DNA from: an uncultured Lachnospiraceae bacterium
Lineage (GTDB): Bacteria; Bacillota; Clostridia; Lachnospirales; Lachnospiraceae
Direction: 5' to 3'
Length of the DNA stretch: 15,536 nt
Assembly: GCA_934320895.1 (NCBI GenBank)
Contig: CAKRFY010000049.1
Location: 1 to 15,536, forward strand
Shown: positions 1 to 7,790 of the stretch, piece by piece
Position numbering within the stretch: the first letter of the stretch is position 1
How the letters are laid out: every line of letters starts with the position of its first letter
Program-made: the position numbers and the translations under genes
The notes under the pieces: model-generated
Seen by the model: only the letters and a program-made list of their open reading frames with translations
The model's database searches: none
Told to the model about the DNA's origin: nothing

Positions 1-86
1 TACAAAATATCGAAACCCAAATAAAATCAATATCCTTGATAAAAGCCATAAAACAAGCATTTAAGAAACATGGGTATAATTTATAA
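1..86 (+). CDS. 3' end of an unknown upstream gene (partial)
   Basis: Reading from position 3, an open frame of 27 codons runs off the left edge and stops at TAA 84-86, ending in KKHGYNL. Codon use is natural for this genome and the peptide is basic and helical. The product cannot be identified from so little sequence. It lies 62 bp before the glycosyltransferase on the same strand and no clear terminator lies between, so the two could share a transcript. Confidence 0.5.
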   Translation, partial: QNIETQIKSISLIKAIKQAFKKHGYNL

Positions 87-100
87 AGTTGTAAAGTGGT

Positions 101-115
101 GTTATAACATATAAC
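101..115. promoter_or_regulatory. GTTATA-ACA-TATAAC dyad before the glycosyltransferase
   Basis: A perfect 6-3-6 inverted repeat lies 34 bp upstream of the glycosyltransferase start. Its right arm could serve as a -10 box (TATAAC, 110-115), with TTGTAA (89-94) as a -35 at a short 15-bp spacing. It may be a weak promoter, an operator, or chance in AT-rich DNA. Confidence 0.3.
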
Positions 116-148
116 AAAAATAATTTACTATTTAGAAATGAGGAAATA

Positions 149-1333
149 ATGAGACATAAAATAGTACTTATGACAGGCGGTACGGAAACGCTTGAATATT
201 TTTCATTACAATTAAAAAAAGGCTTTGAAGCTTTAGGCTATAAAACTTTTATATTCGATCAGACAGTTGAGGAGGAAAGTGCCGAAAAACTTTATGATTT
301 TGCTACATCATATGATACAATACTTGTCACCTTTAATTTTGATGGTATTCATTACGAAACCTCTCTTTTTAATATGAACGGTGTCTCTATTTGGGACGAA
401 AGAAAAATACCCTGTGTCAATATCGCTGTTGACCATCCTTACTTTTATCCCGAACTATTTGATATACACCCAAATATTTTCTATGAAGTTTCAATAGACA
501 GATATCATGATAAATATATAAAGAAATTTTATCCAAAACTTATGAGAGGCCCATTTCTTCCATTAGGAGGAACGGCTCTTTACCCTGATGGAAATTTCAA
601 GGCCATAAATGAGCGTAAATATGATATATGTTTTACTGGAAACTATACTCCTCCCGAAACTTTTGATGATGCGATCAACAGATTAGGTGATGAATACGCA
701 ATGTTTTATCTTGGCATAATCCAGGAACTTATCAACAACCCTGACAAACCAGATGATCTGACGATGGAAGAACATCTTAAAAAGGCGATTCCGGGTATTA
801 CACGTGAAGAAGTCAAAACTGCCATCCCAAATATGATTTTTATCGACACTTACATAAGATGTTATTTCAGAGGTGAAGTTGTAAAAACACTTGCTGATGC
901 AGGCTTTAAGATACACTGTGTCGGACAGGGTTATGACAAACTTCACTGTAAACATCCAGAAAATATTGATATGGATCCGGCACAACTTTCTCATGGCTGT
1001 CTCGAAGCTCTTGCTGACAGCAAACTTTCATTAAATGTTATGCCATGGTTTAAAGATGGCGCACATGATAGGATATTTAACTCAATGTGTAACGGCGCAG
1101 TCTGCATTACAGATCACAGCCAATATCTTGATGAGATACTTACACCTGATGAAAATATAATATTTTATGACTTAAAACATCTGGATAAATTACCTGAAAT
1201 TTTTGAAAACGCATTAACTGATACGAAAAAACTGGAAAAAATACAAAAAAACGCATTTGAATATGCAAACAGTGAACATACATGGTATGCAAGGGCAAAA
1301 CAGCTTCATGATGAGTTGCTTAAATTTTTATAA
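149..1333 (+). CDS. CgeB-like glycosyltransferase (GT-B fold)
   Basis: A 394-residue soluble protein with no signal peptide or membrane segment. The C-terminal half carries the pattern typical of the Glyco_trans_1_2/CgeB group: NVMPWFKDGAHDRIFNSMCN (about 296-315) followed by GAVCITDHSQYLDE. In that family this region holds the nucleotide-sugar site. The N-terminal half (IAVDHPYFYPELF near 92-104, YDICFTGNYTPP near 158-169) resembles the DUF3880-type acceptor domain of CgeB-like enzymes. The ATG at 149 has TGAGGA (139-144) at a good distance. Family members glycosylate surface polymers, spore-coat material or flagellin. The donor and acceptor here cannot be read from sequence. The preceding gene fragment is on the same strand, so this may be the last gene of a surface-glycan cluster extending left of the window. 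The family call is firm; the substrate is unknown. Confidence 0.82.
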   Translation: MRHKIVLMTGGTETLEYFSLQLKKGFEALGYKTFIFDQTVEEESAEKLYDFATSYDTILVTFNFDGIHYETSLFNMNGVSIWDERKIPCVNIAVDHPYFYPELFDIHPNIFYEVSIDRYHDKYIKKFYPKLMRGPFLPLGGTALYPDGNFKAINERKYDICFTGNYTPPETFDDAINRLGDEYAMFYLGIIQELINNPDKPDDLTMEEHLKKAIPGITREEVKTAIPNMIFIDTYIRCYFRGEVVKTLADAGFKIHCVGQGYDKLHCKHPENIDMDPAQLSHGCLEALADSKLSLNVMPWFKDGAHDRIFNSMCNGAVCITDHSQYLDEILTPDENIIFYDLKHLDKLPEIFENALTDTKKLEKIQKNAFEYANSEHTWYARAKQLHDELLKFL

Positions 1334-1386
1334 ACATACATTAACGCTCTCCTATGCTGAAGGATGGCACCAAAGCAAAGCATATA

Positions 1387-1452
1387 AAAATATAAGGAAC
1401 GACTATATTACTTATAATAAAAAATGGTAGATACCGTCGTTCCTTATATTTT
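1387..1452. terminator. Bidirectional terminator hairpin between convergent genes
   Basis: A perfect 17-bp inverted repeat (1387-1403 and 1436-1452, core ATAAGGAACGAC / GTCGTTCCTTAT) encloses a 32-nt AT-rich loop. The outer stem gives A-runs and T-runs on both strands. It sits between the ends of the convergent glycosyltransferase and uraA genes and would end both transcripts. Confidence 0.65.
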
Positions 1453-1497
1453 CCTAATAACAAAACCAGCTTTTTATCCTATTGATCCACATTTCTA

Positions 1498-1581
1498 CAC
1501 ACATTTTTTGTGCATAGTGTAAAAAATCGGATTTTTCACGCTAATATCACGCACATATGGATTTTTCATACTATCTCGTCT
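1498..1581 (+). repeat. Small dispersed repeat, copy A
   Basis: This is the first of two diverged copies that flank uraA in opposite orientation. The left end, CACACATTTTTTGTGCATA (1498-1516), matches the reverse complement of 3251-3269 at 18 of 19 bases. The right end (ATATGGATTTTTCATACT then ATCTCGTCT, 1555-1581) matches the reverse complement of about 3166-3194 with few differences. The middle differs in length. The copy contains an internal hairpin (GTG...AAAAATC / GATTTTTCAC, 1518-1539) and overlaps the uraA stop codon. Confidence 0.5.
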
Positions 1582-2896
1582 ATTTTTCCTCATTATCCGG
1601 AAGAACAGCATTTAAGAAAACACCCATTATTGCTGCTATCGCAAGTCCTGTCAATGTAATACTTGTTCCTGCAATATTAAATGTAAGACCTGACGAAAAA
1701 CCAAGACCACAGACAAGAATAGTCGCTGCAATTATGAGGTTTCTTGATTTCGTAAAATCAACTTTATTTTCAACAACATTGCGGACACCAATAGCTGCGA
1801 TCATTCCATAAAGGATAAAGCTTACACCTCCCACTATGGCAACGGGCATCGTACTTATAATAGCTGCAAATTTTGGTATAAAGCTAAGCACAACTGCATA
1901 TATGGCAGCAAGTCTTACAACTCTCGGATCATGAACTTTGCTAAGCTCGAGTACACCTGTATTTTCACCGTAAGTTGTATTAGCTGGTCCTCCAAACAAT
2001 GCAGAAATAGCAGTTGCAAGACCATCTCCTATCAATGTGCGGTGAAGCCCCGGATCTTCTACAAAATTCTCTCCGACAGTAGCAGAAATAGCAGATATAT
2101 CACCTATATGTTCCATCATTGAGGCAACAGCAATCGGAGCCATTGCAAGAATAGCAGTTATATCAAACTTACATAACTGAAATGGTGGTACATTGACCCA
2201 CGAAGCACTTGCTACAGAAGTGAAATCAAAAATTGCCTTTCCATCATGCTGCGAAATACCACAGAAATGAAGAATAAGAGCAACCATATATGAACCCGCA
2301 ATTCCAAGAAGAATAGGTATTATCTTAAACATACCTTTGCCCCATATGTTGAAAATTACAATGATCACAAAAGCAACAATCGCAAGTATCCAGTTTGTCT
2401 GAACATTATTTACTGCCGAAGGTGCAAGGCTAAGACCAATACATATTATAATAGGACCTGTAACAACCGGCGGTAAAAAACGCATTGCACGATTAACACC
2501 AACAACCTTGATTATCAAAGCTAAAACAAGATATAAGAGTCCTGCAACAACAATTCCTCCACATGCATACGGAAGTTTTTCTCCCATAGACATGTCCTTA
2601 AAAATCCCCGTATCTAAATTTGCAACCGTCTCAAAGCCACCAAGAAATGCAAATGATGAACCTAAAAATGCAGGTACTTTTAATTTTGTACATAAATGAA
2701 AAAACAATGTTCCTACACCAGCAAAAAATAAAGTAACCTGTACAGATAATCCTTCTCCATTAAAATAGTTATTCACCAAGATCGGAACAAGAATCGTAGC
2801 GCCAAACATTGCAAACATATGCTGCAAACCAAGCAGGAGCATTTTCGGCATACCAAGAGTTCTTACATCACGAATAGGTTTATTAGCTTTATTCAT
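1580..2896 (-). CDS. uraA: Uracil permease, NCS2 (NAT) family
   Basis: A 438-residue polytopic membrane protein that imports uracil (possibly xanthine) by proton symport for pyrimidine salvage. The whole chain is rich in hydrophobic helices, as expected for the 14-helix NCS2 fold. Family landmarks are present: PPVVTGPIIICIGLSLA, EHIGDISAIS with the substrate-site Glu and the nearby His, and GGPANTTYGENTGVLELSKV, whose Glu corresponds to the second substrate-contacting acid in UraA. Length is normal. AGGGAGG lies 5 nt before the ATG. A promoter at 2928-2956 leaves a leader of only about 25 nt, too short for the PyrR-type attenuator often found before pyrimidine genes. It is a single-gene unit, convergent with the glycosyltransferase. 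A copy of the repeat overlaps its stop codon. Uracil is the best guess; xanthine or broader specificity is possible. Confidence 0.9.
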   Translation of the reverse strand: MNKANKPIRDVRTLGMPKMLLLGLQHMFAMFGATILVPILVNNYFNGEGLSVQVTLFFAGVGTLFFHLCTKLKVPAFLGSSFAFLGGFETVANLDTGIFKDMSMGEKLPYACGGIVVAGLLYLVLALIIKVVGVNRAMRFLPPVVTGPIIICIGLSLAPSAVNNVQTNWILAIVAFVIIVIFNIWGKGMFKIIPILLGIAGSYMVALILHFCGISQHDGKAIFDFTSVASASWVNVPPFQLCKFDITAILAMAPIAVASMMEHIGDISAISATVGENFVEDPGLHRTLIGDGLATAISALFGGPANTTYGENTGVLELSKVHDPRVVRLAAIYAVVLSFIPKFAAIISTMPVAIVGGVSFILYGMIAAIGVRNVVENKVDFTKSRNLIIAATILVCGLGFSSGLTFNIAGTSITLTGLAIAAIMGVFLNAVLPDNEEK

Positions 2897-2927
2897 AAGA
2901 GCCTCCCTAGTAAAATTTTTCTAATAA

Positions 2928-2956
2928 ATAATATAGGAAAATATATAATATGGCAA
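2928..2956 (-). promoter_or_regulatory. uraA promoter
   Basis: On the minus strand, TTGCCA (2951-2956) and TATTAT (2928-2933) are separated by exactly 17 bp. The predicted start lies about 25 nt before the uraA ATG. Confidence 0.55.
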
Positions 2957-2970
2957 GTATTTTTTACTCA

Positions 2971-2999
2971 TTGATATTGTAAAAAAAATCAAGTATTAT
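2971..2999 (+). promoter_or_regulatory. Plus-strand promoter toward the MATE pseudogene
   Basis: TTGATA (2971-2976) and TATTAT (2994-2999) are separated by 17 bp. A transcript from here would carry a leader of about 280 nt with a strong terminator in it (3129-3157) before the MATE start. That is the layout of an attenuated or riboswitch-controlled gene. The leader has a small hairpin (ACGCTC / GAGTGT near 3041-3058). I could not match it to any known riboswitch class. Nothing else gene-like was found in 2897-3286. Confidence 0.4.
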
Positions 3000-3128
3000 T
3001 ATTGCCGTTGCTATATTTTATTATTTTTATAACTTTATCAGCACGCTCGTAAATGAGTGTACGCAACAATTTTTGTATATTTTACTGAAAATTTTAAGTG
3101 GATTTTTCCTGTACGATCATCTTTTCGC

Positions 3129-3157
3129 CACGCACTTATTTTGGTGCGTGTTTTTTT
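3129..3157 (+). terminator. Intrinsic terminator in the MATE leader
   Basis: CACGCAC (3129-3135) pairs with GTGCGTG (3144-3150) across an 8-nt loop, followed by seven T (3151-3157). It lies between the plus-strand promoter and the MATE coding region, so it is either an attenuator or the end of a short leader RNA. Confidence 0.7.
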
Positions 3158-3165
3158 ATATCTAA

Positions 3166-3270
3166 AGAGGAGATTTAGTGTGAAAAATCCATATATGCAA
3201 GATTTTTCACACACAAGATTTGTGTCTGCGCACACTTGACACAAACTTGATATGCACAAAAAACGTGTGC
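3166..3270 (-). repeat. Small dispersed repeat, copy B (inverted relative to copy A)
   Basis: This is the reverse-oriented partner of the repeat at 1498-1581, with conserved ends and a longer, diverged middle. It carries a strong hairpin: GTGTGAAAAATC (3178-3189) with GATTTTTCACAC (3201-3212) around an 11-nt loop. A second short hairpin, ACACAA / TTGTGT, follows at 3210-3224. It sits directly before the MATE ribosome site. No transposase is seen, so it is more like a MITE or REP-type palindromic unit than an insertion sequence. Confidence 0.5.
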
Positions 3271-3286
3271 AGAAGTGAGGATTAAA

Positions 3287-4023
3287 ATGAACAATAACGA
3301 TTTTATGAAAACAAAACCTGTTTTACCACTCATCCTGTCAATGTCAATGCCAATGGTGGTATCAATGCTTGTAAATTCTCTTTACAACATTGTTGACAGT
3401 TTTTTTGTAGCAAAGATAAGTGAAAATGCAATGACTTCCCTCTCACTTGTTTTTCCCGTACAAAATTTTGTCAATTCCATTGCAGTAGGTTTTGGTGTAG
3501 GTATCAACGCAACAATATCATACTTTCTTGGAGCCAAAAAAAGAAAACAGGCTGACAATGCGGCCGCAAACGGACTAATTCAGGGAATGCGACCTATAAT
3601 CGGCTATAATTACGGTGCAGATGAGTAAAACAGATATACCACACAACACTTGCTTTAAACAGTACAATAATGATATTTGGAACAATAATATGTCTTATAA
3701 TACCTGACAGGCTTATAAGCCTGTTTGCAACAAGTATAAATACTATCCATGCCGGTAAAACAGCACTCCGCATAATATGTCTTGGATTTATTGTATCAAC
3801 AATATCCGTCACGGCATCCGGTGCTTTGGAGGGACTTGGCATGGGAATACAATCGCTTATGATATCACTATTAAGATATGTCATAATAATAATTCCGGCT
3901 GCTTTTATATTAAGCAGAATCATCGGAGTTTACGGAGTATGGAACTCATTCTGGATTGCAGAGGTTATTACTGCCATATTTAGTTATGCTATGGTTAGAA
4001 AGATATTTAAACATATACCGTAA
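3287..4023 (+). pseudogene. MATE family efflux transporter, degraded
   Basis: MATE proteins are membrane exporters of drugs or cations of about 450 residues with 12 helices. Here the first 95 or so residues are a good MATE N-terminus (MPMVVSMLVNSLYNIVDSFF, then GVGINATISYFLGAKKRKQA). After AANGLI the chain jumps straight to QGMRPIIGYNYGADE, a motif that normally lies in the second half, so well over 100 residues are missing. The frame stops at TAA 3626-3628, and the natural continuation (KQIYHTTLALNS onward) is read in another frame through to TAA 4021-4023. Losing one base in the codon after GADE explains the break. I prefer the ATG at 3287, with GTGAGG (3275-3280) as ribosome site, over GTG 3275. 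Two independent lesions make a working product very unlikely. Confidence 0.85.
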
Positions 4024-4048
4024 GTTACAGCCACTCATCTGATTAAAG

Positions 4049-4094
4049 ACAGCCGATAAACTGAATTTATTCATCAGATCATCGGCTGTTTTTG
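4049..4094 (+). terminator. Terminator after the MATE pseudogene
   Basis: ACAGCCGAT (4049-4057) pairs with ATCGGCTGT (4081-4089), followed by a T-run to 4094. It lies 25 bp past the MATE stop and also downstream of the convergent gene ending at 4151, so it may partly serve both strands. The rest of 4024-4150 shows nothing else. Confidence 0.7.
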
Positions 4095-4150
4095 ATCATC
4101 TTAATGCGGCTTTTATTGTCTCCTAAAGTGAATTTTCTCCACTTGCTCAC

Positions 4151-4675
4151 TCAAGTCCAATGCTCATTACCACCCATCCTTTTGTATTTTTCTTTTATTA
4201 TTCGTGCAAACTCCGTAATTTCCTCATCATCATTTTTTAATATTTCTTCAGTTTGTTCAGGAGTTTCTTCAGTATCTTCAACGCTCTTGTCAATACTCTC
4301 TTCAACACCCTCTTCAGCCTTTTTCAATAACATACTTCCATCAAAAACAAGTTCCAATTCATCTTCTGTCTTTTCAATGCCCAAAACTTGATCTATGACT
4401 TCGCATACTTCATTCAATCCATACTTCTGTTTCTCATCTTTTTTTAATTCAATTTCATTATCATTAAAATCACTCTCAAAATCCCAATCAGAAGCCATCT
4501 TGGATTTAACTATACACAGATCCGCATTATTTATATATTTTTTAATAATATTAAATACTTCTTCCAGCTTTTCTTCAGGACAAAACTCTATCGCTTTTTC
4601 ATTATCACAGATCACATGATAATAATTCATGCATTTGCTATCATCATAACTTATATATATCACCATTTTATCCAT
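4151..4675 (-). CDS. Small acidic protein, partner of the Hsp70-like ATPase
   Basis: A 174-residue protein I do not recognise. The first 60 or so residues look like a compact alpha/beta fold (MVIYISYDDSKCMNYYHVIC and on). The region after about residue 65 is strongly acidic, with a low-complexity Glu/Asp/Thr stretch near 120-155. The C-terminal end is basic (IIKEKYKRMGGNEHWT). There is no signal peptide or membrane segment. The gene starts inside the last codons of the upstream Hsp70-like gene (8-bp overlap, 4668-4675) with GGGGAGA at 4681-4687 as ribosome site, so translation is probably coupled and the two proteins probably act together. An acidic tail next to an Hsp70-type ATPase suggests a binding partner or co-factor. 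That is inference only. Confidence 0.7.
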   Translation of the reverse strand: MDKMVIYISYDDSKCMNYYHVICDNEKAIEFCPEEKLEEVFNIIKKYINNADLCIVKSKMASDWDFESDFNDNEIELKKDEKQKYGLNEVCEVIDQVLGIEKTEDELELVFDGSMLLKKAEEGVEESIDKSVEDTEETPEQTEEILKNDDEEITEFARIIKEKYKRMGGNEHWT

Positions 4676-7523
4676 CTAATCCATCTCCCCAAATCTTATC
4701 AATATTTAATTCTTTAACATTCTCTTCATTAATATCATTTTCAGAATCTGCCGTAGTATATACAATTGTCGACGGATTCACAGCTTTTATAAATAAATAT
4801 TTGCCTTCTTCTGTCTTAAAATCAATTTCGTGAAATGGTATATCGTCAATATCTAATTTATTTGTTTTAGAGTCAGCACCAGGAATTTCTGTATAATATA
4901 TTCGGGCAACCCCCATACCTGCACCCTGGAATTTGATCCAAACATTGTATGAGGTCTTCCGTTCTCCATTTTCATTAAGCATCATAGGAGATAATTTACA
5001 TTCAAACAATCCTCTCCTGTCCGTTCCTAAATAATACTTAAATGCGGTTTCTTCAGCTGAATCCGTTTCATAATTTTTTTTCACATATATTTTTCCACCC
5101 GGACGGCTCTTTAACAATCCATATGCAACACTTGTCTTTGCATTCGGTATATATTTGCAATCCATAGAATATGTAGTTGAAGGAGAAATCAGTTCAAACC
5201 TATCCTGTTCTTTTTTACCATATTTAGCATATTCATTGTTATATTTTTCAATCATCTTTTCAAAGATTTCCTTAACAAAAACTGATTTACACGAATTACC
5301 TGCCAGGAAAATATAAATCTTCTCAGACGCACACTGAGCCGATCTATTGCTTAATATAGTTTTTTCCATGCACTCAAAAAATGCTTCTACCCCTTTATTT
5401 ATCCTTTGTTTTATTAACTCTATCAATTTTTGTGTATCAATATTAAATTTACAATTTTCAACAGCGTTACCATTAAAATCATACATCTGAAGATTTATAA
5501 ACTCTTCTTCATCCTGAAGATTACTTAAAATGCTATCTATCTGAAGATTTATAAATTCTTCCTCATTATGAAAATCATTTAACTTATTCTCTGTCTTTTT
5601 ATTACCTTTACAATATTTTTCTTTCCAATTATCATGCTGTTCCCATAAAGGTCTCAATGCTTCTTTCAGAAGAGTAAGGTTTCTATTTGCAGATTGAGAA
5701 TTATTGATCAAATGCTCTCCACCTAAAAATGGCATCTGGTCTACTGGAAGCGCACAAGCTATCTTCTTTTCTGAAGCCATCGTTTTATTATCTTTGAAAA
5801 CATTGTATGCTAACATTTCAAGAATGTTTTCGCCGCCCAGCCTGACATCTGAATCCGCTCCAAAACATTCTAACACATAATCACAGTTATATAGATCATA
5901 CTCATCATCACTGGTTCCACGCCAGACACCAAAATCAAAATCAGTAGTTCCACCACCAAAATCAAATATACCATACAAATACTTTTCATTTTCATCTTTT
6001 GGCTTAAAACCCGACTGTTCTAACGCAGTAACAGCATATGCTGCGGGTTCACTTATCTCATATTCAACCGAAAACTTTGACATAATCTCATCATCTTCTA
6101 CAATAGTTCTTGGTAATGATTTCTTTAATCCATCCTCAAAACTTTTCCTGATAAGTTCCTTGGTATATTTTGAATATTTCACAGGAAATGACATAACATA
6201 CTTAAGGTATATTCCATTCCGCATATTATTAATATACATTCCAATATAATATGCATATATCTCAATTGGATCAATGCTCATTTTTTCAATTGAATTTTCA
6301 ACAGACAACCTGTATTTTTTTCTTTCTTTTATATCCTGTACAACTGCATTTTCCTTTTCTAAATTTGCCCACTGTTTCAGATCAGAATAATATGCATAAA
6401 AATTTTCTGTCGGACAATTGATGTAATCATTATACGCATTATATGATACAAACAAATCATTACACGATGTATTTGGTCTTCCAGCAGATGCCATATATTC
6501 AGAAAGAAATTTATTAATATTGATACAGGAAATTATCGTAGGATTTTCATAATCCTTATCTAAAACGTCCGCATTTAATGATAACGAGCCTATTCTAATA
6601 GGACGTATTTCGTTACTCCCTTCTTGTTTCATTACAACTGTACTTTTCGTTCCAAAATCAATTCCGATAACACCATTTCTTCTAACATCCAATCTTGGAT
6701 CTCTCGAAACAAGTTTTTGATCTATTTCATCTTTATTTTCAGACTCAAACACATCCCAATGACCTGCCTTGATATCATATAACATTTGTTTTTGATAACT
6801 GGGCAGACCACATCTTATTTTATCAGAATTAAGTAATTTCTGAATATAATCATCTTCTATCTCATCCACCTTACTATCGGGCTGAAAATCAGTTGCAGGT
6901 TCTTCAAATTTAACCCTAGCTTGTTCGGATTTAGCTACATGCTCCCCTGATCTAACCACATGCTCTTCGGATTTAATTATAGGTTTTTCAGATACATTAT
7001 CATAATTTACATAATCTAACTGCCTATCCAACATTCTCAATCCATATGTTTCAAGTTCATCAAGCTGTACTTTATTATCCTCTAAAACATGTCTCCCCTG
7101 CAAATATATAACCTGCAAAATGCGAGCCTTTCTATCGCCCGTAAGTTCTTCTATTTTTCCAGTTCTTCCATCATAAACAACATTTTGTCTTGGTAATCGT
7201 GCATAATACATTTCTCTGTTATTTACAAACCACAATGATGTGCTTAAATTCCATGCACTCATTTCCGGAACTCTATTCAAATAAGAAAATATTTCCCACG
7301 CATGATGTGCTTTTATCAATGTCCTAATTAATGGTATTCCATTCAATTCTACTACCATGTCTTCCATTAAAGTATCGACACCATATTCTTTCTTCAACTT
7401 ATACTGCTGATTAGGCAACAACATTCTAAACTTGTCAAAATACAAAAAAATTTCGCCTGTTGAATCAACTAATGTCAACGGCTGACCTTTTTCTATTGTT
7501 TCTCTTATATAATTATCCCACAC
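4668..7523 (-). CDS. Divergent Hsp70/actin-fold ATPase
   Basis: A protein of about 951 residues. The ATPase core sits in the middle and shows the ordered Hsp70 nucleotide motifs (numbered from the GTG start): phosphate-1 GVIGIDFGTKSTVV (about 284-297), ISEPAAYAV (connect region, about 490), phosphate-2 FDFGGGTTDFDFG (about 520-532), a GGEN motif (about 563) and the adenosine motif IFLAGNSCKSVF (about 738-749). It is not DnaK: about 280 extra N-terminal residues of unknown fold precede the core, and no classical substrate-binding domain follows. The C-terminal 180 residues look beta-rich. A linker at about 180-205 has degenerate KSEEHV repeats, and EEEFINLQ occurs twice, 18 residues apart. I place the start at GTG 7523, because AGGAGG (7533-7538) lies 9 nt before it. 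The longer TTG start at 7541 would put that ribosome site inside the gene. It is the first gene of a two-gene operon. The cellular client is unknown. Confidence 0.8.
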   Translation of the reverse strand: MWDNYIRETIEKGQPLTLVDSTGEIFLYFDKFRMLLPNQQYKLKKEYGVDTLMEDMVVELNGIPLIRTLIKAHHAWEIFSYLNRVPEMSAWNLSTSLWFVNNREMYYARLPRQNVVYDGRTGKIEELTGDRKARILQVIYLQGRHVLEDNKVQLDELETYGLRMLDRQLDYVNYDNVSEKPIIKSEEHVVRSGEHVAKSEQARVKFEEPATDFQPDSKVDEIEDDYIQKLLNSDKIRCGLPSYQKQMLYDIKAGHWDVFESENKDEIDQKLVSRDPRLDVRRNGVIGIDFGTKSTVVMKQEGSNEIRPIRIGSLSLNADVLDKDYENPTIISCININKFLSEYMASAGRPNTSCNDLFVSYNAYNDYINCPTENFYAYYSDLKQWANLEKENAVVQDIKERKKYRLSVENSIEKMSIDPIEIYAYYIGMYINNMRNGIYLKYVMSFPVKYSKYTKELIRKSFEDGLKKSLPRTIVEDDEIMSKFSVEYEISEPAAYAVTALEQSGFKPKDENEKYLYGIFDFGGGTTDFDFGVWRGTSDDEYDLYNCDYVLECFGADSDVRLGGENILEMLAYNVFKDNKTMASEKKIACALPVDQMPFLGGEHLINNSQSANRNLTLLKEALRPLWEQHDNWKEKYCKGNKKTENKLNDFHNEEEFINLQIDSILSNLQDEEEFINLQMYDFNGNAVENCKFNIDTQKLIELIKQRINKGVEAFFECMEKTILSNRSAQCASEKIYIFLAGNSCKSVFVKEIFEKMIEKYNNEYAKYGKKEQDRFELISPSTTYSMDCKYIPNAKTSVAYGLLKSRPGGKIYVKKNYETDSAEETAFKYYLGTDRRGLFECKLSPMMLNENGERKTSYNVWIKFQGAGMGVARIYYTEIPGADSKTNKLDIDDIPFHEIDFKTEEGKYLFIKAVNPSTIVYTTADSENDINEENVKELNIDKIWGDGLDG
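5485..5566 (-). repeat. In-frame 54-bp tandem duplication inside the Hsp70-like gene
   Basis: The 28-base segments 5485-5512 and 5539-5566 differ at only two bases and are exactly 54 bp apart. They encode EEEFINLQI and EEEFINLQM, 18 residues apart, in a charged insert of the ATPase. Confidence 0.6.
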
Positions 7524-7587
7524 TACAGGTTCCCTCCTCAATGTAATTAAATATCTGTGAAATACTAGAAATTCTCAGATTATAATT

Positions 7588-7614
7588 ATTTTATCACAAT
7601 TTTCTCTTTTACAA
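7588..7614 (-). promoter_or_regulatory. Promoter of the Hsp70-like operon
   Basis: On the minus strand, an extended -10 (TG-A-TAAAAT, 7588-7596) follows TTGTAA (7609-7614) at a 15-bp spacing. The extended TG element would compensate for the short spacing. It leads to the GTG start at 7523. The rest of 7615-7740 is AT-rich, with several short inverted repeats but no clear element. Confidence 0.4.
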
Positions 7615-7743
7615 ACTATATTACGCAATATTGAAATATTATACATCTTTTTATATAATATTAAAAGTATTTTTATCGTTTTTGTGATATTGCCAGATAG
7701 TTTTATGTACCTTTAAAATTCAATATTTATTTCAGCCAAATAA

Positions 7744-7785
7744 AAAAGGCAACTACCACATCTATTGTTGCAATAATTGCCTTTT
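7744..7785 (-). terminator. Terminator of the secreted Ig-like protein gene
   Basis: On the minus strand, AAAAGGCAA pairs with TTGCCTTTT (7777-7785 with 7744-7752), followed by a T-run. It begins 6 bp past the stop codon of the secreted protein gene. Confidence 0.7.
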
Positions 7786-7790
7786 CCTAT

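Noticed and set aside
1557..2699. Plus-strand open frames inside uraA
   Set aside because: These are antisense shadows of a well-supported permease gene, with unnatural composition.
3000..3128. Known riboswitch (guanidine, purine or PreQ1) in the MATE leader
   Set aside because: None of the conserved core sequences of those classes could be found. Only a small hairpin and a terminator are visible.
3057..3239. 60-codon open frame before the MATE gene
   Set aside because: It runs across the terminator and the repeat hairpins, has no ribosome site and does not look like a protein.
3594..3983. Open frames on either strand across the second half of the MATE pseudogene
   Set aside because: They overlap clear MATE-derived sequence read in frame 3628-4023 and have no ribosome sites.
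4092..4619. Ser/Phe-rich plus-strand open frames
   Set aside because: They are mirror images of the acidic minus-strand gene (Glu/Asp codons read as Ser/Phe) and have no supporting signals.
7620..7700. Short inverted repeats such as CAATATTG and TATATAATATT as operators
   Set aside because: The stretch is extremely AT-rich, so such repeats are expected by chance.
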